The notes: generated from the letters alone by a model not told the origin. 62,257 nucleotides of DNA from Acidimicrobiales bacterium (GCA_030681555.1 JAUXRW010000048.1:1-62257), one strand, 5' to 3'; positions 30,476-39,499 are shown, numbered from the stretch's first letter. Made by a program: numbers and translations.

Positions 30476-31558
30476 CTACTTCAGGTCGGCGTCGCCGCGG
30501 GCGTAGGCCTCCACCATGCGGTGGGCGTCCTCGTCCCGGTATTGCTTGCCGGGCGACTTCATGAAGTAGGCGGAGGGCCCCTCGAGCGGACCGCCCATGC
30601 CGCGATCGAGACCGATCTTGGCGCAGCGGACGGCGTCGATGATCACGCCGGCCGAGTTGGGGGAGTCGTGGACCTCGAGCTTGAGCTCGACGGTGAGGGG
30701 GACGTCGCCGAAGTTCCGGCCTTCCAGGCGGATGAGGGCCCACTTGCGGTCCTCGAGCCACGGCACGTGATCGGACGGCCCGATGTGGACGTCCCGATCG
30801 GAGATGCCCTGGTCGATCTGGCTCGTCACCGACTGCGTCTTCGAGATCTTCTTCGACTTCAGCCGCTTGCGCTCGAGCATGTTCATGAAGTCCATGTTCC
30901 CGCCGAAGTTCAGCTGGTACGTGTGGTCGATCGTTGTGCCGCGGTCTTCGAACAGGCGGGCGAGGGTGCGGTGCACGATGGTGGCGCCGACCTGGCTCTT
31001 GATGACATCGCCGACGATCGGCACGCCGGCCGCCCGGAACTTCTGGGCCCACTCCGGGTCGGAGGCGATGAAGACGGGGATGGCGTTCACGAAGGCCACG
31101 CCGGCGTCCAGGCAGGCCTGGGCGTAGTAGCGCTGCGCGTCCTCGGAGCCCACGGGGAGGTAGGAGACGAGCACGTCGGTCTTGGTGTCGCGCAGGACCT
31201 GGGCAACGTCGACCGGCTCGGCGGGCGACTCCTCGGCGACCTGGCGGTAGAACTCGCCGAAGCCGTCGAACGTCGGGCCGCGCTGCACCTCGACGCCGAG
31301 GTGGGGCACCTCGGCGAAGTGGACCGTGTTGTTGATCTCGGCCAGCAGGGCCTTGGAGGCGTCCAGGCCGACCTTCTCGGCGTCGACGTCGAAGGCGGCG
31401 ACGAGCTCGATGTCCCGGATGTGGTAGCCGCCGAGGTCGACGTGCATCAGGCCCGGCACGCGGTCCGAGGGGTCGGCGTCGGCGTAGTAGGTCAGGCCCT
31501 GCACCAGGGAGCTGGCGCAGTTGCCCATCCCGGCGATGGCGAGTCGGATCTTGCTCAT
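30476..31558 (-). CDS. ino1: Inositol-3-phosphate synthase
   Basis: Converts glucose-6-phosphate to inositol-3-phosphate with NAD, first step to phosphatidylinositol and mycothiol in actinobacteria. 360 residues, the short actinobacterial form. NAD motif [13 protein letters not shown] at the N-terminus; conserved [47 protein letters not shown] and [11 protein letters not shown] in the catalytic core. ATG 31558 overlaps the padR stop (ATGA), so padR and ino1 are translated together, as in mycobacteria (Rv0047c-Rv0046c). Confidence 0.96.
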   Translation of the reverse strand: MSKIRLAIAGMGNCASSLVQGLTYYADADPSDRVPGLMHVDLGGYHIRDIELVAAFDVDAEKVGLDASKALLAEINNTVHFAEVPHLGVEVQRGPTFDGFGEFYRQVAEESPAEPVDVAQVLRDTKTDVLVSYLPVGSEDAQRYYAQACLDAGVAFVNAIPVFIASDPEWAQKFRAAGVPIVGDVIKSQVGATIVHRTLARLFEDRGTTIDHTYQLNFGGNMDFMNMLERKRLKSKKISKTQSVTSQIDQGISDRDVHIGPSDHVPWLEDRKWALIRLEGRNFGDVPLTVELKLEVHDSPNSAGVIIDAVRCAKIGLDRGMGGPLEGPSAYFMKSPGKQYRDEDAHRMVEAYARGDADLK

Positions 31559-32226
31559 GGGGTCTCCTCCTGGAGGTGGGCCTGGGGGGCCGGGACCGGG
31601 ATCGAGCGGTCGGCGCCGTTGTGGTCGGCGGAGCGCTCGGCCTCGATCAGCCGGTCGAGCCAGGCAAGGTCGTGGGCGAGGTTCTCCGCGTCGCGCTCGA
31701 GGAGCGCACGGAGGTAGGAGTGGGTGCGCCCGGCGCGACCGGGGTCGCTCTCCCGACGTCGCAGGTCGTCGCGACGGCGGAGCAGCTCGGTGCGGCGGCG
31801 CTCGAACAGCTCGAGGCGGGCGGCATCGGGGAGGTGGGGGGCGAAGGCCACGCGAAGCGTGAAGGCCCGATCGTCGGTGACGTCGGGGTCCGACAGCAGC
31901 TCGACGAGGCGCTCGCGGCCGTGCTCGGTGATGCCGTAGACCTTCTTGCCGCGGCCGGTGCCCTTGACGAGGCCGGACTCCCGCACCCGCGCCCGGAAGG
32001 CGGCCAGCTCGCCCACCAGCGAGCCGGACATGGGGGCGCTCGGCACGCTGGTGCGCTCCTCGACCGCCTTGACGGCCCCTTGGGCCTCGAGCCGGGCGAG
32101 GGCCGGGTAGAGCGATCCGAAGGACACCGAGGCACGGCTCGACAGCAGCTCACCGAGCCGTTTCTTCAGCTCGTAGCCGTGAAGCTCCTGCTCGGTGAGC
32201 AGGCCGAGGATGGCGAGGTCGATCAT
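31555..32226 (-). CDS. PadR family transcriptional regulator
   Basis: 223 residues. Winged helix at the N-terminus: [20 protein letters not shown], recognition region [18 protein letters not shown] and wing [19 protein letters not shown]. The PadR wing is interrupted by an insertion of about 30 residues ([20 protein letters not shown]), as in the Rv0047c type. The C-terminal helical dimerisation domain is rich in Arg and Leu. It overlaps ino1 by four bases. A palindrome in its own promoter region (32243-32259) suggests autoregulation, and thereby control of inositol synthesis; the ligand is unknown. Confidence 0.92.
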   Translation of the reverse strand: MIDLAILGLLTEQELHGYELKKRLGELLSSRASVSFGSLYPALARLEAQGAVKAVEERTSVPSAPMSGSLVGELAAFRARVRESGLVKGTGRGKKVYGITEHGRERLVELLSDPDVTDDRAFTLRVAFAPHLPDAARLELFERRRTELLRRRDDLRRRESDPGRAGRTHSYLRALLERDAENLAHDLAWLDRLIEAERSADHNGADRSIPVPAPQAHLQEETP

Positions 32227-32242
32227 GAGAGGAAATCGTCGC

Positions 32243-32259
32243 TACATCTACGCGATGTA
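32243..32259. promoter_or_regulatory. Candidate PadR operator upstream of padR-ino1
   Basis: 17-base inverted repeat TACATC-TACGC-GATGTA, starting 17 bases upstream of the padR ATG. A further GATGTA lies at 32267-32272. PadR-type operators commonly contain ATGT/ACAT arms; this fits, with a short spacer. Probably overlaps the padR promoter. Confidence 0.55.
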
Positions 32260-32363
32260 TCGATTCGATGTAACGACACAATGCCCGCACGGTCCGCCGC
32301 CTGTCAAGCACGGTTTCACCGATCCACGGGACGCCGCCCCTCTCCGCCGGTAGCCTCTGGTCC

Positions 32364-32762
32364 GTGACGTTCCGCTCGGAGGCCATCCGTGGCGCCGGGT
32401 CCACGGGTCCCGGCGGCACGATCGACTATCGCCTGGCCCGCCTGGCCGTGGTCTCGGAGTTCCGGAAGGGCCGCCTGGCCCGGCACGAGGTGTGCGACGC
32501 CCACCCGGAGCTTCGGCGGGCGGCCAGCATGGCCAGCGAACCCACCTCGATGGAGTGCCCGATCTGCGAGGAGGACCAGGTGGTCCTCGTCACGTACGCC
32601 TTCGGGTCCCGACTGCCCGCCTCGGGCCGGTGCATCACGGCCACGGGGGAGCTGGCAAAGCTGGCCAAGGGCCGAGACCGGCTCGCCTGCTACGTCGTCG
32701 AGGTCTGCCCCTCCTGCTCGTGGAACCACCTGGCCCGCAGCTTCCTGCTCGGTCGCTCCTGA
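32364..32762 (+). CDS. DUF5318 family protein (zinc-ribbon type)
   Basis: 132 residues with IDYRLARLAVVSEFRKGRLA near residue 20 and two Cys pairs, CPICEE and CPSCSW, that should bind one zinc. The family is actinobacterial and in M. tuberculosis (Rv0049) sits in the same place, between padR and the penicillin-binding protein gene. Function unknown. Start GTG 32364. Its stop overlaps the next frame by four bases at CTGA. Confidence 0.82.
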   Translation: MTFRSEAIRGAGSTGPGGTIDYRLARLAVVSEFRKGRLARHEVCDAHPELRRAASMASEPTSMECPICEEDQVVLVTYAFGSRLPASGRCITATGELAKLAKGRDRLACYVVEVCPSCSWNHLARSFLLGRS

Positions 32763-33511
32763 CCACGATCCCGTCCGCCGCTCGGTGGGGGCTCGCCGGT
32801 GCCGGGCTGGTGCTGGCGGTCAGCTCTCGTGGTGACGCGAGCGTCCTGGCCGTCGTGCTCGCTGCGCTGGCCTGGCGTCCGACGGCCGTGCTCGCCGTCG
32901 GGGCCGCCTTCGTCGCGTCGTCCTGGCGCTGGGATGCCAGCTCCCTCGAGGCGCTCAGCGGAGCGCAGGCCGTGCTCGGCCCCGCCGGCGGCGTCGGCCC
33001 CCCGGCCGCTGCGGCCGGCTCGTGGCTCGCCGCTGCGGCGATCCTGCTGGCCCTTGCCGGGGCCGTCGAGCGCACGGGTCGGGTGGCGCCGATCGACCTG
33101 GCCCGAGCGGCTGCCGCGGGCGCAGCCGTGGCCGCCGTGGTCGCCGGCCCGGCCCTCGGAGGGCACATCGCGGTGCGGGCGGCCGTTGCGGTCGGGGCAG
33201 CTACTGCCAGTATTGGTTTCGGACTGCTGCGCGCTCCCCGGCCCCGCCTCGACCGGGTGCTGTCCGTCGTCTCGGTGCTCGTCGGCGCAGGGGCCGTCGC
33301 ATCGATCGCCACCGACGCACCCGCCTGGCCGCCCAGTGCCGAGCTCGCGACCGTGGGCGAAGGGGCGGTGCTGGCTCTCGCCGCCTCCGCCCTCGTCGTG
33401 TCGGCCGTCGGGGCGTTCGCCGCAAGAGCGAGCCGCCGCGATGGGGATGGCGCCCTCCGGCGACGTAGGTTGTACCCCGCTCCGGGCCCCCGGCGCCCAC
33501 GCCAGCGATGA
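32759..33511 (+). CDS. Integral membrane protein, non-standard start likely
   Basis: About 250 residues, Ala-rich, with about six to seven hydrophobic segments (WGLAGAGLVLAV, LAVVLAALAWRPTAVLAVGAAFVASSW-type region, AAAILLALAGAV, and others) and a basic C-terminus. The protein should begin near TTIPSAARWGLAG, but no ATG, GTG or TTG lies there; a CTG at 32759 overlaps the DUF5318 stop as CTGA, mirroring the ATGA/GTGA couplings elsewhere. The first standard start is GTG 32810, which would cut into the first segment. Its stop overlaps the PBP start (ATGA). Family not recognised; perhaps a partner of the PBP. Confidence 0.6.
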   Translation: MTTIPSAARWGLAGAGLVLAVSSRGDASVLAVVLAALAWRPTAVLAVGAAFVASSWRWDASSLEALSGAQAVLGPAGGVGPPAAAAGSWLAAAAILLALAGAVERTGRVAPIDLARAAAAGAAVAAVVAGPALGGHIAVRAAVAVGAATASIGFGLLRAPRPRLDRVLSVVSVLVGAGAVASIATDAPAWPPSAELATVGEGAVLALAASALVVSAVGAFAARASRRDGDGALRRRRLYPAPGPRRPRQR

Positions 33512-35811
33512 CCGAACGCCGTCCTCCCGCCGCCCGCCCTGCCGCCAAGCGGCCCCCGTCGAAGGGGTCCGCCTCGAACGTCGCGCCCCGCCGGGCCCGC
33601 TCGGCGGTGCCTCGCCCGAAGGCGGGCAACGGCCGCCGGAGCGCCCTTTGGCGGTGGCGCCGGAGCCTCTTCGTCGGTGGGCTCGTCAGCGTGGCCGGCA
33701 TCGGCGGCGTCGCCTCGGTCGTCTTCAACATCAACCTGCCGCCCGAGGACGCGCTGCGGCAGACCTCGTTCGTCTGCGCGGCCGACGTCAGGGAGGCATG
33801 CGGGCCGGACAACGCCATCGCGACCTTCAGTGCCGAGGAGGATCGCATCAACGTCCCCCTCGAGGAGGTGCCGCAGGTCCTGGTCGACGCGGTCCTGGCG
33901 ACCGAGGACCGGGACTTCTTCGAGCACGGCGGCGTGGACCCCGTCGGCATCGCTCGCGCGTTCTACAACGACGTGCGCGGCCGCGGCGTCCGGCAGGGCG
34001 GCTCCACGATCACGCAGCAGTACGTGAAGAACGTCTACCTGAGCTCCGAGCGCAGCATCGCCCGCAAGGTGAAGGAGGCGGTGCTCGCGGTGAAGCTCGA
34101 GCGGGAGCTCGACAAGGAGCAGATCCTCGAGCGGTACCTCAACACCATCTACTTCGGCCGGGGCGCCTACGGGGTAGGCGCCGCATCGCGGGCGTACTTC
34201 GGCACGGACGTCCGGGGGATCGGGCTCCCGGAGGCGGCGTACCTCGCCGGCCTCATCCGCGCGCCCGAGGCAGCGGACCCGGCCACAGCTCCTGAGGAGG
34301 CCACCCGCCGGCGGGAGACCTCGCTGGCCGCCATGGCCTCCGAGGGCCACATCACCGAGGCTGAGCAGGCCGCTGCGTCCGCCGTGCCGTGGGAAGGCCA
34401 CGTCATCGCGCGCCGCGACCGCTCCAAGCTCGACCTCGTGCCGGAGCTGGAGACCATCGGCGGTGCGTACTTCCTGGAGGAGGTGCGCCAGCAGGTGGCC
34501 GAGAAGTACGGCGAGGGCACCCTGTACGGCGGCGGTCTCAGGATCTACCTGACACTCGACACCGAGATGCAGGAGGCGGCGTGGGACGCCGTCACGTCCA
34601 CACTCGACCAGCCGGACGACCCCGCCGCCGCCCTCGTGGCCATCGACGACCTCGGGCAGATCAAGGCCATGGTCGGCGGGCGGGACATCGAGGCCCAAGA
34701 GGTGAACTACGCCCTGGGCAAGGACGGGGGTGGCTCCGGCCGTGGCGCCGGGTCCTCCTTCAAGCCGTTCGTGCTGGCCGCGGCTCTCCAGAAGGGCATC
34801 TCGCTCAACTCCAAGTTCAACGCGCCGGCCGAGATCACGCTGCCGAAGGCCAACGGCGGCAAGGACTGGGTGGTCGGCAACTACGACGAGAGCGAGCAGG
34901 GCGTGCTCGACCTCGTCGACGCCACGCGCGTGTCCTCCAACACGGCCTACGCGCAGCTCATGCTGAAGGTCGGCCCGGACCGCGTGATCGACCTGGCGCA
35001 CGACATGGGGGTGTCGTCGGAGCTCGAGGAGGTCAACTCGCTCGTGCTCGGCACCGGCGACGTCTCCGTGCTCGACATGGCGGAGGGCTTCAGCACCTTC
35101 GCCAATCGGGGCGTGCACAAGGACGCCACGATGATCGCCAAGATCGAACAGGTCGACGAGGACGGCGACGTCCGGGTGATCCAGGAGACTTCGACCTCGT
35201 CAGAGCAGGTGCTCACCATGACCGAGGCGGACATGGTGACCCATGCGCTGCGCCAGGTGGTGCTGAGCGGCACCGGACGGGCTGCGAACTTCGGGAAGGC
35301 GGCGGCGGGCAAGACGGGCACCAGCCAGGAGAACCGCGACGCGTGGTTCGTCGGCTACACCCCCAAGCTCACCGCCGCCGTCTGGATGGGGTATCCCAAC
35401 CCGCCCGGCCAGGCCGAACCCCGCCACATGGACGACGTCCACGGCCGCGAGGTCACCGGCGGATCGTTCCCGGCCGAGATCTGGAAGAAGTTCATGCGGA
35501 ACGCCACGGCGGGGATGGACACCGGATCGTTCACCGCGCCCAAGGCCTTCCCGGGCGAGGTGCTGAACCCGCAGCTCCAGACCTCGACGACCACCAAGGC
35601 GACGGGCGCCACCAGTTCGACGACCCCCGGCGCGAGCACGAGCAGCACGGCCAGGCCCGGTGGCAGCTCGACGACGGCTCCGAGCCAGGCGCCGACCACC
35701 ACGCTCGGCACCACGACCACCACGGCAGACCCGAGGGTGTGCGCCGACCCGAGTCGAGAGTTCCCGTTCTGCGAGGCCCCTCTCCCGGGTGGGACCGACG
35801 GGGAGCCCTAG
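33508..35811 (+). CDS. Bifunctional penicillin-binding protein (transglycosylase/transpeptidase)
   Basis: Class A PBP that polymerises and cross-links peptidoglycan, PonA1 type. 767 residues: basic cytoplasmic head, signal anchor at about 51-73, glycosyltransferase family 51 domain with catalytic Glu133 in EDRDFFEHGG, GGSTITQQYVKN and RKVKEAVLAVKLE; transpeptidase domain with the SxxK box SSFK (Ser416), SxN box SSNTAY and KTGTSQ. The tail is a Ser/Thr/Pro linker of about 50 residues with a terminal Cys pair (VCADP...FCEAP). ATG 33508 overlaps the membrane gene stop. Its stop TAG and that of the convergent small gene share the bases CTAG. Confidence 0.96.
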   Translation: MTERRPPAARPAAKRPPSKGSASNVAPRRARSAVPRPKAGNGRRSALWRWRRSLFVGGLVSVAGIGGVASVVFNINLPPEDALRQTSFVCAADVREACGPDNAIATFSAEEDRINVPLEEVPQVLVDAVLATEDRDFFEHGGVDPVGIARAFYNDVRGRGVRQGGSTITQQYVKNVYLSSERSIARKVKEAVLAVKLERELDKEQILERYLNTIYFGRGAYGVGAASRAYFGTDVRGIGLPEAAYLAGLIRAPEAADPATAPEEATRRRETSLAAMASEGHITEAEQAAASAVPWEGHVIARRDRSKLDLVPELETIGGAYFLEEVRQQVAEKYGEGTLYGGGLRIYLTLDTEMQEAAWDAVTSTLDQPDDPAAALVAIDDLGQIKAMVGGRDIEAQEVNYALGKDGGGSGRGAGSSFKPFVLAAALQKGISLNSKFNAPAEITLPKANGGKDWVVGNYDESEQGVLDLVDATRVSSNTAYAQLMLKVGPDRVIDLAHDMGVSSELEEVNSLVLGTGDVSVLDMAEGFSTFANRGVHKDATMIAKIEQVDEDGDVRVIQETSTSSEQVLTMTEADMVTHALRQVVLSGTGRAANFGKAAAGKTGTSQENRDAWFVGYTPKLTAAVWMGYPNPPGQAEPRHMDDVHGREVTGGSFPAEIWKKFMRNATAGMDTGSFTAPKAFPGEVLNPQLQTSTTTKATGATSSTTPGASTSSTARPGGSSTTAPSQAPTTTLGTTTTTADPRVCADPSREFPFCEAPLPGGTDGEP

Positions 35812-35984
35812 AGCACCTGGTGGGGGTAGCTGGTGCGGCAGGGGAAGCACCACCGCTCGACATCGTCGAGCACCTCGACGTTCTCCTCGGTGTCCCATGC
35901 CTCGGGGGTGACGTACATCCGGCGGACCGGCACGACCTCCACTCGCTCGAAGCCGCAGCTGTCGCAAATCCCGATGTCGTCCAC
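35808..35984 (-). CDS. Small zinc-ribbon-like protein
   Basis: 58 residues from GTG 35984: two Cys pairs, CDSCGF near residue 8 and CFPCRT near residue 48, with EVVPVRRMYVTPEAWD between. This looks like a small zinc-binding protein; function unknown. It is convergent with the PBP gene and their stop codons overlap in the palindrome CTAG. The frame is open much further upstream, opposite panB, but that part is a shadow. Confidence 0.7.
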   Translation of the reverse strand: MDDIGICDSCGFERVEVVPVRRMYVTPEAWDTEENVEVLDDVERWCFPCRTSYPHQVL

Positions 35985-36104
35985 GAGCGCACCGTAGCGC
36001 CGGCCGCCGCGCCCGCCGCGAGGTTGGAACGCGGGCGCCGGGAGGCGTACGCTTCGAGGTGCCGCTGGCAGCCACCCAGGCGCTGGACGGTAGGAGGTGC
36101 AGCG

Positions 36105-36983
36105 ATGCGCAAGCAGATGACCGCGCCTGCGATCCGAGCCCGCAAGGTACGGGACGGGCGCGAGCCACTCGTCATGGTCACGGCCTACGACGCGCCCGGT
36201 GCGCGCATGGCCGACGCCGCCGGGATCGACCTGGTCCTCGTCGGCGACTCGGTCGCGATGGTGGTGCTCGGGTACGACGACACCTTGCAGGTGACCGTCG
36301 ACGACCTGGCCCACCACACGGCTGCCGTCGCCCGGGGCCTGGCGAGCTCGGCGCCCGAGGCGGAGTCGGGCAAGCCGCTCGTCGTGGCCGACCTGCCGTG
36401 GATGAGCTACCACACCACGCCGGTGGAGACGGTCCGCAACGCGGCCCAGCTCGTCCGGGCCGGCGCGCAGGCGGTGAAGCTCGAGGGCGGGCGCAAGCGC
36501 CTTCCGATGATCGAGGCCATCGTCGATGCCGAGATCCCGGTGATGGGCCACCTCGGGCTCACCCCGCAGTCCATGCACGCCATGGGCGGTTTCAAGGTGC
36601 AGGGGCGCGAGCACGGCGCGGCGCTCGAGCTGGTCGCCGACGCGAAGGCGCTGGAGGCCGCCGGCTGCTTCGCGATCGTCCTCGAGGGCGTCCCCGACGA
36701 GGTCGCCCGCATGATCACGGGATCCGTCGACGTCCCCACCGTCGGCATCGGTGCGGGGCCGGGCTGCGACGGGCAGGTGCTCGTCTTCCACGACGTGCTC
36801 GGCATCGAGGACCGCATGCGGCCCAAGTTCGTCCGTCGGTACGCCGACGTGCGCACCGTGGCGGTCGAGGCGCTCCAGGCCTACGCAGCCGATGTCCGCA
36901 CGGGGGCGTTCCCCAACGCCGACGAGAGCTACCACCTCACCGCCGAGGTGGCCGAGACCCTCGGGCTGTACGGCTCGGCGTAG
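36105..36983 (+). CDS. panB: 3-methyl-2-oxobutanoate hydroxymethyltransferase
   Basis: First enzyme of pantothenate synthesis; makes ketopantoate from 2-oxoisovalerate and methylene-THF. 292 residues from ATG 36105 with AGGAGG at 36092-36097. Motifs: VMVTAYDAPGARMADAAGID, LVGDSVAMVVLGYDDTL (metal Asp), AVKLEGG, MGHLGLTPQSMH and VPTVGIGAGPGCDGQVLV with VFHDVLG. No other pan gene is in the window. Confidence 0.96.
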   Translation: MRKQMTAPAIRARKVRDGREPLVMVTAYDAPGARMADAAGIDLVLVGDSVAMVVLGYDDTLQVTVDDLAHHTAAVARGLASSAPEAESGKPLVVADLPWMSYHTTPVETVRNAAQLVRAGAQAVKLEGGRKRLPMIEAIVDAEIPVMGHLGLTPQSMHAMGGFKVQGREHGAALELVADAKALEAAGCFAIVLEGVPDEVARMITGSVDVPTVGIGAGPGCDGQVLVFHDVLGIEDRMRPKFVRRYADVRTVAVEALQAYAADVRTGAFPNADESYHLTAEVAETLGLYGSA

Positions 36984-37022
36984 CGCGCCGGAGGCCGTCT
37001 GCCGAGGTGGCACGATGGCCCG

Positions 37023-37613
37023 ATGACCCTCGACGAGCGCGCCCTCCGCCGCTTGCTCTGGGTGGCGGTGGCGCTCGTCGCGCTGGGCGTCTGGTTCTTC
37101 GTCCTGCGGGGAGCGGACCAACCCGACGATCCGGTGCTGGGTGCCCCGTCGACCCCGGCGGGCTACATCCCGCCCGGCGACCCGGACCGGGTGCCCATCG
37201 ACGGCTTCTCCGAGGTGGCCATCGCCGTCGAACCGGCGGACGGGGAGGGGCTGCTGGCGTGGTGCCTCCTCGCTGCGATGGACGCGGCCGAGCGCAGCCG
37301 CGGCCTGATGGAGGTCACCGACCTGCAGGGCTACTCCGGCATGGCCTTCGTGTACGGCGAGGAGCAGGCCAACGGCTTCTACATGCGGAACACACCGATG
37401 CCCTTGAGCATCGCCTGGATCGACCGGTCCGGAAAGGTGGTGTCCACCGCGGACATGGCGCCGTGTGAGAACCGGGACGACTGCCCGACCTACCCGCCGG
37501 CGGGGCCGTACAGGCTGGCCGTCGAGGTGCCCCAGGGTCAGCTCGACGACCTCGGGATCACGCCCGGCGCGACGGTCACGGTGGCCGGGGACTGCGCGCC
37601 ACGACCCACCTGA
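37023..37613 (+). CDS. DUF192 family exported protein
   Basis: 196 residues with an N-terminal membrane anchor (about 10-27, LWVAVALVALGVWFFVL) and a DUF192 domain: RSRGLMEVTDLQGYSGMAFV, NGFYMRNTPMPLSIAWID and the closing LAVEVPQGQLDDLGITPGA. DUF192 proteins are small beta-barrels of unknown role in many bacteria and archaea. ATG 37023 lies 39 bases after panB. Confidence 0.88.
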   Translation: MTLDERALRRLLWVAVALVALGVWFFVLRGADQPDDPVLGAPSTPAGYIPPGDPDRVPIDGFSEVAIAVEPADGEGLLAWCLLAAMDAAERSRGLMEVTDLQGYSGMAFVYGEEQANGFYMRNTPMPLSIAWIDRSGKVVSTADMAPCENRDDCPTYPPAGPYRLAVEVPQGQLDDLGITPGATVTVAGDCAPRPT

Positions 37614-37703
37614 CGGCGGCGCTGTCACACCCCGCCGCGACCATGGCGGATGTGTGCACCACCACCCCCCGCCGCTACGCTCACCCGGCTAGTTGCAAGC
37701 CCT

Positions 37704-37735
37704 GCCCCCAGATCGGGGGCCCCGCCGGCGGCGGG
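37704..37735 (+). promoter_or_regulatory. Two adjacent hairpins in the rpsF leader
   Basis: GCCCCC-AGATC-GGGGGC (37704-37720) is followed at once by CCCGCC-GGC-GGCGGG (37721-37735), just before the rpsF ribosome site GGGGAGGAG. The rpsF operons of many bacteria carry a leader that binds the S6:S18 pair and represses translation; position and GC stems fit, but the loop consensus has not been checked. Confidence 0.4.
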
Positions 37736-37757
37736 TCCACGGGGAGGAGTCCTGCGC

Positions 37758-38102
37758 ATGCGGGCCTATGAGCTCATGGTCATCTTCGATTCCGGTCTCG
37801 ACGACCAGGTGATCGACGACCAGGTCAAGTCGGTGGCGGCCCAGGTCGTCGCCCGGGGCGGTGCGGTTGCCACCACCGATCGGTGGGGTCGGCGACGCTT
37901 CGCCTACGAGATCGACCACAAGCAAGAGGGCTACTACGTCGTCTGGGAGATCACGGGCGACGGCGCCGACCTGGAGGCCCTCGAGCGGTCCCTCCGCCTC
38001 GCGGACGAGGTCGTCCGCCACAAGCTCGTGCGCCTGCCCGACCGTGAGGCCGCTCGTCGCGGGCTCTTCGGCCAGGCCGAACCGGCCGCGTCGGCCGGAT
38101 AG
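37758..38102 (+). CDS. rpsF: Small ribosomal subunit protein bS6
   Basis: 114 residues from ATG 37758 (MRAYELMVIFDSGLDDQVID), with GGGGAGGAG upstream. Typical bS6 features: ATTDRWGRRRFAYEIDHKQE and GYYVVWEITGD, then ADEVVRHKLVRL. First gene of rpsF-ssb-rpsR-rplI, followed by dnaB, the same order as in mycobacteria. Confidence 0.97.
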   Translation: MRAYELMVIFDSGLDDQVIDDQVKSVAAQVVARGGAVATTDRWGRRRFAYEIDHKQEGYYVVWEITGDGADLEALERSLRLADEVVRHKLVRLPDREAARRGLFGQAEPAASAG

Positions 38103-38115
38103 AGGAGATCAGGAC

Positions 38116-38574
38116 ATGGCAGACAACACCGTCACCGTCATCGGCAACGTCACGCGGGACCCCGAGCTGCGCTTCACACCGTCCGGGCAGGCGATCGCCA
38201 GCTTCGGGCTGGCCGTCAACCGCCGCTGGCAGAACCGCCAGACCCAGGAGTGGGAGGAGCAGGTCTCCTTCTTCGACATCACGTGCTGGGCCCAGCTGGG
38301 CCAGAACGTGAGCGACACGCTCGTGAAGGGCAGCCGCGCCATCGTCACCGGGCGCCTGGAGCAGCGCTCGTGGGAGACCGACCAGGGCGACAAGCGCTCG
38401 AAGGTCGAGATCATCGCCGACGAGGTCGGCCCCAGCCTCCGGTGGGCCACGGCCGAGATCACGCGCAACGAGCGTCGCGAAGGCGAGGCCGGCGGTGGTG
38501 GCGGCGCGGCCCGCTCCGCACCCGTTCCGAACGCGGCCCCCGCGGGCTACAACGCCGACGAGGAGCCCTTCTGA
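38116..38574 (+). CDS. ssb: Single-stranded DNA-binding protein
   Basis: 152 residues. OB-fold with [41 protein letters not shown] and [10 protein letters not shown]; a short Gly-rich linker; and the acidic protein-interaction tip DEEPF at the C-terminus. ATG 38116 with AGGAGATCAGG upstream. The stop shares a base with the rpsR start (TGATG). Confidence 0.97.
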   Translation: MADNTVTVIGNVTRDPELRFTPSGQAIASFGLAVNRRWQNRQTQEWEEQVSFFDITCWAQLGQNVSDTLVKGSRAIVTGRLEQRSWETDQGDKRSKVEIIADEVGPSLRWATAEITRNERREGEAGGGGGAARSAPVPNAAPAGYNADEEPF

Positions 38575-39029
38575 TGGCCAAGCCCGTCCGCACGAAGAAC
38601 AAGGACAACGCCCGCCGAGCCAAAAAGAAGATAAGCCTGCTGATCACGGACCGCGTCGAGTACGTGGACTGGAAGGACGTCAACCTCCTCCGCCGGTTCA
38701 TGTCCGACCGCGCCAAGATCCGGGCCCGTCGGGTCTCCGGCAACAGCGCGCAGCAGCAGGCCGAGATCGCCCGGGCGATCAAGAACGCCCGCGAGATGGC
38801 GCTCCTGCCCTACGCGAGCCGGGTCACCCAGACGCGCGGGCCGAAGCGAGACGGCGAGCGCGGCGGTCGCCGTGAGCGGGATCGCGACCTCCCGGCACCC
38901 GAGACCGAGCCCTTGAGCCACACCGCGGACGCCGAGGTGGACGACGAGCTCGACACCGGCGCCGACGAGGTCGAGGGCGACGAGCGCACCGACGAGCTGG
39001 CCGAGGTCGGCGGCGAGGAGACGTCGTGA
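38574..39029 (+). CDS. rpsR: Small ribosomal subunit protein bS18 with acidic C-terminal extension
   Basis: The first ~85 residues are bS18: [50 protein letters not shown]. The frame then runs on to 151 residues with a basic stretch ([15 protein letters not shown]) and a strongly acidic tail ([17 protein letters not shown]). Normal bS18 ends near residue 75-90. The extension keeps high-GC coding character and its stop overlaps the rplI start as GTGA, so it is not an accident of a lost stop followed by noise. Confidence 0.93.
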   Translation: MAKPVRTKNKDNARRAKKKISLLITDRVEYVDWKDVNLLRRFMSDRAKIRARRVSGNSAQQQAEIARAIKNAREMALLPYASRVTQTRGPKRDGERGGRRERDRDLPAPETEPLSHTADAEVDDELDTGADEVEGDERTDELAEVGGEETS

Positions 39030-39472
39030 AGGTCGTCCTCCGCAGTGACGTCGCCCAGGTCGGCAAGAAGGGCGACATCGTCGAGGTCGCCGACGGCTAC
39101 GGACGCAACTACCTGGTGCCGAAGGGCCTCGCCTTCCTGGCCACACCGGGGGTAGCCGACCAGGCTTCGTCGATGCGACGCGGCCGAGATCTGCGCGACG
39201 CCAACGACCGGGCGGCGGCCGAGGCCATCGCCAAGACGCTCGTCCCCAAGGTCATCACCATCACGGCCCGGGCCGGCGCCGAGGGCAAGCTCTTCGGGTC
39301 GGTCACCACCTCCGAGGTGGCTGACGCCGTCACCGCGCAGACCGGCATCGAGCTCGATCGCCGCAAGCTGCACCTCCACGAGCCGATCAAGTCGCTCGGC
39401 ACGCACCTGGTCCCGGTGAAGCTCCACTCGGACGTGGAGTTCCCGATCACCATCGAGGTCGTCGCTTCCTGA
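39026..39472 (+). CDS. rplI: Large ribosomal subunit protein bL9
   Basis: 148 residues from GTG 39026, overlapping the rpsR stop by four bases. N-terminal domain [20 protein letters not shown] and [17 protein letters not shown], long connecting helix, C-terminal domain with [15 protein letters not shown] and [15 protein letters not shown]. Complete and of normal length. Confidence 0.96.
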   Translation: MKVVLRSDVAQVGKKGDIVEVADGYGRNYLVPKGLAFLATPGVADQASSMRRGRDLRDANDRAAAEAIAKTLVPKVITITARAGAEGKLFGSVTTSEVADAVTAQTGIELDRRKLHLHEPIKSLGTHLVPVKLHSDVEFPITIEVVAS

Positions 39473-39499
39473 CGCGCGGCTAGGGGCGTCGTCCCCAGG

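Noticed and set aside
29310..31052. 580-codon minus-strand frame across the methyltransferase and ino1
   Set aside because: Out-of-frame shadow of two well-recognised genes on the same strand.
32635..35118. 827-codon open frame on the minus strand opposite the PBP
   Set aside because: Antisense shadow of clear coding genes, low-complexity composition, no ribosome site or domain.
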